Shown: piece by piece, positions 59,795 to 64,000 of the stretch
How positions within the stretch are numbered: the first letter of the stretch is position 1
How the letters are laid out: each line of letters starts with the position of its first letter
NCBI GenBank assembly: GCA_049671305.1
Contig: JBATUR010000013.1
Span: 85,064-149,063 of the forward strand
From: CADCTM01 sp049671305
Lineage (GTDB): Bacteria > Cyanobacteriota > Cyanobacteriia > Cyanobacteriales > Coleofasciculaceae
Length of the DNA: 64,000 nt
Reading direction: 5' to 3'
Notes under the pieces: model-generated
Told to the model about the DNA's origin: nothing
The model's input: the letters and a program-made list of their open reading frames with translations, nothing else
Database searches by the model: none
Program-made: the position numbers and the translations under genes

Positions 59795-61234
59795 TCAACG
59801 AGAAAACCGCTCCATCCTCCACACCACAACGCTTACCAGCACCGCCAGACCAAGAATTAGCGCCGCAACCTGAAAAGCCCCCTGTACTCCATAAACCAAA
59901 GCCTCAATTGGCGCAGCTTTAATATCTGTATATGCTGGCAAATTAGCGTAACTTAAGGTCAAGCTAGCAAAAATTGCTGCTAAAAGTGGTAAACCTGCTG
60001 TCTGCCCCAAGGTGCGAGTCAAAGATAACAAACCCGAAGCAATGCCCAATTTTTCACGAGAAACTCCACCCATAATGGCGCTATTATTGGGTGACTGAAA
60101 CATCCCGAATCCCAACCCAAAAGGTACAACTCTTACTATGTAGCCAAGTTCAGTTAATTGGCTGTCAAAAGTACTGCACTGTAGGCAACCAATTACCATC
60201 AATACTAACCCAGTTGTGCTAATAACTCGTGGACCAAAACGGTCAGATAAAGAGCCAGAAATAGGGGCAATAATACCGCCCAAAATTGGTGAAACTGCCA
60301 GTAATAAACCGATTTGTTGGGTAGTATATTGCTTTACCCATTGCAAGAAAAAAGGCAGAATAAAAATTATACCCGCAATCACAACAAATACCAAAACTCC
60401 TGTTAATAAGCTGAGGCTAAATTGAAGATTACGAAAAATACTTAAGTCGAGCATGGGATGTTTAATTGTAGTTTCCAGTACCAAAAAACACGCCAAACCT
60501 ATGGCGGCAGTTGCCATTAAAATCAAAGTTGAAGTACTAGTGAAGCCTTGGTTTTGTCCATCAGTCATTCCCAGGGCAAAGCAAGTTAAAGTCGCTGTTA
60601 TAATCAATGCCCCAAGCGCATCAAAGCGTTGTTTTACCCTACTTCCCGATGAGGAAGGAACAAAGCGAATGATGATGAAAGTTGCAATAATACCAATAGG
60701 AATATTAACCCAAAAAATAGTCCGCCAACCTGCGATTTTAATCAGCAGTCCTCCCACAGTTGGACCGAGGGCAACTCCTAATGAGACGACGGCGCCAATG
60801 ATCCCCAATGCCCTGCCACGTTCATAATTAGGGAAAACTTCTGTAATAATTGCTGTACCTAATGCGGAGATAAACACGGCACCAAACCCTTGCAATGCCC
60901 GAAAACCAATTAACCAGTGAACTCCTGGGGCAAGTCCACACAAAAGTGAGCTAATGGTGAAAACAATCAATCCTCCCAGGTATAATTGTTTTTTGCCAAA
61001 CATATCACCCAATCTGGCAGCACCGAGTACCAAGGCGGTAATTACTAGCAAGTAGCTCAATACAACCCATTGTATGGTCGCAAAGGTGGTGTTGAGTTCT
61101 TGTACGAGTGTTGGTAATACAATATTGACGGCGCTGGTGTCGATAGTATACATCAGGACACCCAGCCCAATACCGAGCATTGCCAACCATTTATTTTGAG
61201 GTTGGTTTGCTGAGGAGTTGGTTGTGCTTCTCAT
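59795..61234 (-). CDS. MFS drug/metabolite exporter (DHA2, 14-helix type)
   Basis: 479 residues. The typical MYTIDTSAVNIVLPTLVQELNTTFATIQWVVLSYLL opens the first two helices; GARLGDMFGKKQLYLGG is the helix 2-3 motif A, and a repeat (GSLSDRFGPRVIST) is seen in the second half. The length and 14 helices fit the DHA2 family (EmrB/QacA), proton-driven exporters. Substrate unknown. Monocistronic. Confidence 0.87.
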   Translation of the reverse strand: MRSTTNSSANQPQNKWLAMLGIGLGVLMYTIDTSAVNIVLPTLVQELNTTFATIQWVVLSYLLVITALVLGAARLGDMFGKKQLYLGGLIVFTISSLLCGLAPGVHWLIGFRALQGFGAVFISALGTAIITEVFPNYERGRALGIIGAVVSLGVALGPTVGGLLIKIAGWRTIFWVNIPIGIIATFIIIRFVPSSSGSRVKQRFDALGALIITATLTCFALGMTDGQNQGFTSTSTLILMATAAIGLACFLVLETTIKHPMLDLSIFRNLQFSLSLLTGVLVFVVIAGIIFILPFFLQWVKQYTTQQIGLLLAVSPILGGIIAPISGSLSDRFGPRVISTTGLVLMVIGCLQCSTFDSQLTELGYIVRVVPFGLGFGMFQSPNNSAIMGGVSREKLGIASGLLSLTRTLGQTAGLPLLAAIFASLTLSYANLPAYTDIKAAPIEALVYGVQGAFQVAALILGLAVLVSVVVWRMERFSR

Positions 61235-61400
61235 AGTTGATGTTTGTTAAGTGACTTTTAATCACTTATGAGTTTTTGCTGATGTCATACTCTATTTGGC
61301 TGAGTTTTTTAAGAAATGTCTAATTATTAAAGTGCAAACTATGAGCTTTCAATATGTCTTTTGGTGTATTTTTATAAAGGGAATTCAATCTATAAATTTA

Positions 61401-61420
61401 GGGGCTGTTCTTACAGCCCC
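61401..61420. terminator. Hairpins after the 77-aa gene
   Basis: GGGGCTG and CAGCCCC pair over 7 bp, and a second hairpin ACCTGT/ACAGGT lies at 61435-61449. Both follow the stop at 61487 on the minus strand; the plus-strand side of the second has a T run. One or both likely end transcription. Confidence 0.6.
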
Positions 61421-61486
61421 AAGCCTTCAATAATACCTGTGATACAGGTTTTTCTTAATCGTTGTCAATTAAGAATTTAATTAGGC

Positions 61487-61720
61487 TTAATGAAGGCTTT
61501 GAATCAGTGCTCCTGCTGCTGCTTGAAGCGAGGCATATTCTACTGTTGGTTGACCATTAATATAATATTTCCCGTCTACAGAAGCACAAATTGTGCCAAC
61601 TACCTGTCCTTCTGCTCCAAATACTTCTAGTACCTGATCAATTTTATCCAGTTGAAAACCTTTGATGGTTGTGTCCCAATTTGTTTGCTCAATTGAGCGA
61701 ATTCTAATTGTTTCTTCCAT
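61487..61720 (-). CDS. Small hypothetical protein
   Basis: 77 residues, mixed beta/alpha with a clear pattern (VLEVFGAEGQVVGTICASVDGKYYINGQPTVEYASLQAAAGALIQSL). One cysteine. No family recognised. It lies 58 bp downstream of the peroxiredoxin-like gene on the same strand, which suggests cotranscription and perhaps a redox role. Confidence 0.6.
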   Translation of the reverse strand: MEETIRIRSIEQTNWDTTIKGFQLDKIDQVLEVFGAEGQVVGTICASVDGKYYINGQPTVEYASLQAAAGALIQSLH

Positions 61721-61778
61721 GTAATTGTCTCCTAATAATTAACTAAAGGTTTGGAAAGGTAATGTTGTCTTGCAAAAT

Positions 61779-62321
61779 TTATAAAGTCTCGATGGCATTG
61801 AGTAATTGCTCAACTTCTGCATTAGAATCTAGGAAGGAAAACAGATGCTTAAAATATAGTTTTCCTTGTTTGTCCAACAAGAATTGAGCAGGTAGAGGGG
61901 CACCAAGTGCCTGACCGGTTTCGTATGCTTGAAAACTTTGGCAACTAGGATCACTCAGCAACGGCATCTTTAAATTTAAGTCTTTGACAACTTGTTGACT
62001 TTGCTTGGCGTCTGTACTTGTAATCATTAAGACTTCAACACCTTTGGCAAGAAAACGTTCGTAGTTCTCATTCATAGCTTTGATATGAGGAAAACAAAAA
62101 GGGCAATATTGCTTTTCGGTAAAGATGCGCGTAAAGGCAAGTAAAATGGGCTGCTTATCCCGGTAATAGGATAGCTTGACTTGACGGTTATTGGTAATAT
62201 CGGGCAGCTCAAAGTCGCTGGTTTTTTGCCCTAATTTTAGGGTATTGGTGGCAGGAATGGGCAAAAAGTTACGGAGGAACCGTTCATTAAGTAGACCGCT
62301 AAAGTCATTGGAAGTCAGCAT
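61779..62321 (-). CDS. Peroxiredoxin-like (AhpC/TSA) family protein
   Basis: 180 residues, a thioredoxin fold. The active region reads KQYCPFCFPHIKAMNENYERF, a C-x2-C arrangement unlike the PxxxTxxC motif of ordinary peroxiredoxins. It resembles peroxiredoxin-like proteins found across cyanobacteria that have an uncertain activity. It follows 2-Cys peroxiredoxin on the same strand after 106 bp and a hairpin. Confidence 0.8.
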   Translation of the reverse strand: MLTSNDFSGLLNERFLRNFLPIPATNTLKLGQKTSDFELPDITNNRQVKLSYYRDKQPILLAFTRIFTEKQYCPFCFPHIKAMNENYERFLAKGVEVLMITSTDAKQSQQVVKDLNLKMPLLSDPSCQSFQAYETGQALGAPLPAQFLLDKQGKLYFKHLFSFLDSNAEVEQLLNAIETL

Positions 62322-62361
62322 GGAGTGGTTGATCCTGTAATAAACACACTATATAAGTTTT

Positions 62362-62388
62362 AGCCCCAACACGCACTGTGTTGAGGCT
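62362..62388 (-). terminator. Hairpin between the two peroxiredoxin genes
   Basis: AGCCCCAACAC and GTGTTGAGGCT pair with one mismatch around a 5-nt loop, 40 bp after the 2-Cys peroxiredoxin stop. No T run; may be a partial terminator or an RNA-stability hairpin. Confidence 0.5.
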
Positions 62389-62427
62389 CTGATTATTGAA
62401 AGTTAGAGCTGTTTAGAATATCAGTAC

Positions 62428-63030
62428 TTAAACAGCGGCGAAGAAGACTTTGGCTTTGACGGGATCTGGTATCATTGTTTTGTCTCCTGGTTGCCAGCCT
62501 GCTGGGCAAACTTCATCAGGATGTGATTGCACGTATTGAATCGCTTGTAGGGTACGCAGAGTTTCGTCAACGTTACGACCAAAGGACAAGTTGTTGATGG
62601 TTGAGTGTTGGATCACACCATCTTTGTCGATGATGAATAAGCCACGCAATGCGACGCCTGCATCAGGATCAAGGACGTTGTAAGCGGTGCTGATTTCTTT
62701 TTTGATATCGGATACTAGAGGATAGTTGAGGTCGCCGATACCGCCAGATTTACGCTCTGTTTGAATCCAGGCGAGGTGGGCGAATTCACTGTCTACGGAA
62801 ACTCCCAAAATTTCTGTACCTATGCTTTGGAAGTCTTGGGCGCGATCGCTAAATGCGGTTATTTCGGTTGGGCAGACAAAGGTGAAGTCGAGGGGATAGA
62901 AAAACAGAACGACGTATTGTCCACGATAGTCAGAGAGTTTAATCGTTTTGAACTCTTGATCAACTACAGCGGTAGCAGTGAAGTCAGGCGCTTGCTGACC
63001 GACTCGCAGACATCCTTCTGTTGGGGACAT
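62428..63030 (-). CDS. 2-Cys peroxiredoxin (Prx1/AhpC subfamily)
   Basis: 200 residues. The peroxidatic cysteine is in FYPLDFTFVCPTEI and the resolving cysteine in HPDEVCPAGW, the typical 2-Cys layout. A C-terminal extension PGDKTMIPDPVKAKVFFAAV matches cyanobacterial and chloroplast 2-Cys Prx. It reduces hydrogen peroxide and alkyl peroxides with electrons from thioredoxin or NTRC. Start ATG 63030 follows AAGGAG. Confidence 0.92.
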   Translation of the reverse strand: MSPTEGCLRVGQQAPDFTATAVVDQEFKTIKLSDYRGQYVVLFFYPLDFTFVCPTEITAFSDRAQDFQSIGTEILGVSVDSEFAHLAWIQTERKSGGIGDLNYPLVSDIKKEISTAYNVLDPDAGVALRGLFIIDKDGVIQHSTINNLSFGRNVDETLRTLQAIQYVQSHPDEVCPAGWQPGDKTMIPDPVKAKVFFAAV

Positions 63031-63347
63031 AAATTTATTCTCCTTGAATATTTATGGCTTATAAGAGCATTGCAACTTGATCGAAGCAATGGCAATTTGA
63101 TTTGTTTACGAACTGTTACAACTATATCATACTCATAACGATTTTGAGTAAGGAAAAATTACTAAGGCGGCAAACTGGAGACGGGCAGCAATTTTTAGTA
63201 CAGTCAGGTTTGGGGAGCATCCCCTACCAAAGCCAATTTAGCAGCATTGCCGAAGACAGAAATTGAGCTTTGGGCAGAGGTTTCCCTAAGCTGACACCAT
63301 ACACTCAGTGATATGCTGATTGATTGCAAATTCTCAAAAGAGCCATA
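63031..63347. other. Divergent promoter region with an inverted repeat
   Basis: 317 bp without a gene between the peroxiredoxin and debranching-type genes. TACTCA (63130-63135) and TGAGTA (63145-63150) form a perfect inverted repeat with 9 bp between, plausible as an operator of the peroxiredoxin gene. A GGGG/CCCC hairpin lies near 63214. Confidence 0.5.
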
Positions 63348-64000
63348 GTGAAAGAATTAGATAGGCGGGAATGGCTGTTAACCAATGGCTTAGGCAGTTT
63401 TGCCAGTGGGACAGTTTGTGATGCTCGCACTCGTACTTATCACGGTTGGTTGATGGCAGCCTTAGAGCCACCAGGTGAGCGTACTTTGTTGCTATCTCAT
63501 CTAGATGCCAGCCTAGAAGTGGCAGGAAAACTTTGGGCGCTGTCAACGAATTTTTGGTATGGGGGCAATATAGAACCGCAGGGTTACCAATTACTGCAAT
63601 CTTTTGAGATTGATCCTGTGCCAACTTGGGTTTGGGGGGCGCATTGGCAACTAACACGGCGGTTGTTAATGCCTTATGGTTTGATTGAGGGAGAACATTC
63701 TCAGTTGTGTAACCGCTTATTGATTCAATATCAATATCAAGGCAAGGAGAGCGCCACACTCAGATTACGTCCCTTAATTGGCGATCGCAATTTTCACCAC
63801 CAACAATTTGAGCATGAAGATTTACAATTTTCCCAATTAGTCACACCCAATCAAATTTACCTACAAAGCGTTCGTACAGGTCTAGTTGGGACACCTTGGC
63901 AACTGCGCTGGAGTGCAGGTGACTATCAACCAGAAGGGACTTGGTACAGGAACTATTATTATCCTGAAGAAAATCGACGCGGATTAGGTGACAGAGAAGA
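63348..64000 (+). CDS. Amylo-alpha-1,6-glucosidase (glycogen-debranching type), N-terminal part
   Basis: 217 residues, open to the right edge of the window; I translated it by hand from GTG 63348. The start KELDRREWLLTNGLGSFASGTV followed by TRTYHGWLMAALEPP is the signature of the N-terminal domain of bacterial and archaeal glycogen debranching enzymes, which precedes the GH133-like catalytic domain. It would hydrolyse the alpha-1,6 links of glycogen after phosphorylase action. The catalytic domain is not in the window. Confidence 0.8.
   Translation, partial: MKELDRREWLLTNGLGSFASGTVCDARTRTYHGWLMAALEPPGERTLLLSHLDASLEVAGKLWALSTNFWYGGNIEPQGYQLLQSFEIDPVPTWVWGAHWQLTRRLLMPYGLIEGEHSQLCNRLLIQYQYQGKESATLRLRPLIGDRNFHHQQFEHEDLQFSQLVTPNQIYLQSVRTGLVGTPWQLRWSAGDYQPEGTWYRNYYYPEENRRGLGDRE

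Noticed and set aside
60453..60827. 124-residue plus-strand frame within the MFS gene
   Set aside because: Reverse strand of membrane helices; rich in Val/Ile/Lys because of the complement of Leu/Ile/Phe codons.
63334..63759. 141-residue minus-strand frame at the right end
   Set aside because: It lies antisense to the debranching-enzyme gene, which is open to the edge and matches a known domain.

Overview
The window is a chromosomal segment of a cyanobacterium. The gene content shows this directly: ndhN, the clock-input protein LdpA, a CpcS/CpeS-type phycobiliprotein lyase, biliverdin reductase BvdR, the phycobilisome-degradation protein NblB and a plant-type ribosomal cluster. HIP1 octamers (GCGATCGC) are scattered throughout. 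Several gene junctions carry tandem heptamers of the kind described in filamentous heterocyst-forming cyanobacteria, so a Nostocales-type genome is the best guess. No genus can be named.

Layout. 1-4.4 kb: a truncated gene end, a secreted lytic transglycosylase with a 48-bp tandem duplication, a DUF89 damage-control phosphatase, a phycobiliprotein lyase and prfA. 4.4-20.8 kb, all minus strand: one long run rplC-D-W-B-rpsS-rplV-rpsC-rplP-rpmC-rpsQ-rplN-X-E-rpsH-rplF-R-rpsE-rplO-secY-adk-infA-rpmJ-rpsM-K-rpoA-rplQ-truA-rplM-rpsI-rpmE, closed by an intrinsic terminator. rpsN and rpmD are missing from their usual places. Many junctions carry hairpins or heptamer repeats built from the same low-complexity words. 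20.8-27.6 kb, plus strand: ndhN, a VWA / coiled-coil / VWA cassette, ldpA, an R3H-domain ATPase and tRNA-Gln. 27.7-46.7 kb: a mosaic of hydrolase, two ABC-2 exporters, redox and amino-acid enzymes, an orphan FtsX-like permease, uracil-DNA glycosylase, hisG, GST, an OmpR-type response regulator and bvdR.

46.7-51.5 kb: a translationally coupled pair of P-loop ATPases (one with a small N-terminal domain, one membrane-anchored), bracketed on both sides by the same palindromic repeat family. 51.5-56 kb: nblB, CBS, VOC, phosphoribosyltransferase and a secreted CHAT protease. 56-59.7 kb: a hairpin-rich, gene-free stretch holding a 189-bp element with 24-bp inverted ends, then a CbiMNQO-type cobalt/nickel importer. 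59.8-64 kb: a DHA2-type drug exporter, two peroxiredoxins and the start of a glycogen-debranching-type gene that runs off the right edge.

The ribosomal cluster couples translation, secretion (SecY), nucleotide balance (Adk) and transcription (RpoA). The photosynthesis-linked genes (lyase, BvdR, NblB, NdhN, LdpA) are dispersed, not in an operon. The best candidates for undescribed biology are the VWA-linker-VWA cassette, the repeat-bracketed ATPase pair and the 189-bp inverted-repeat element.
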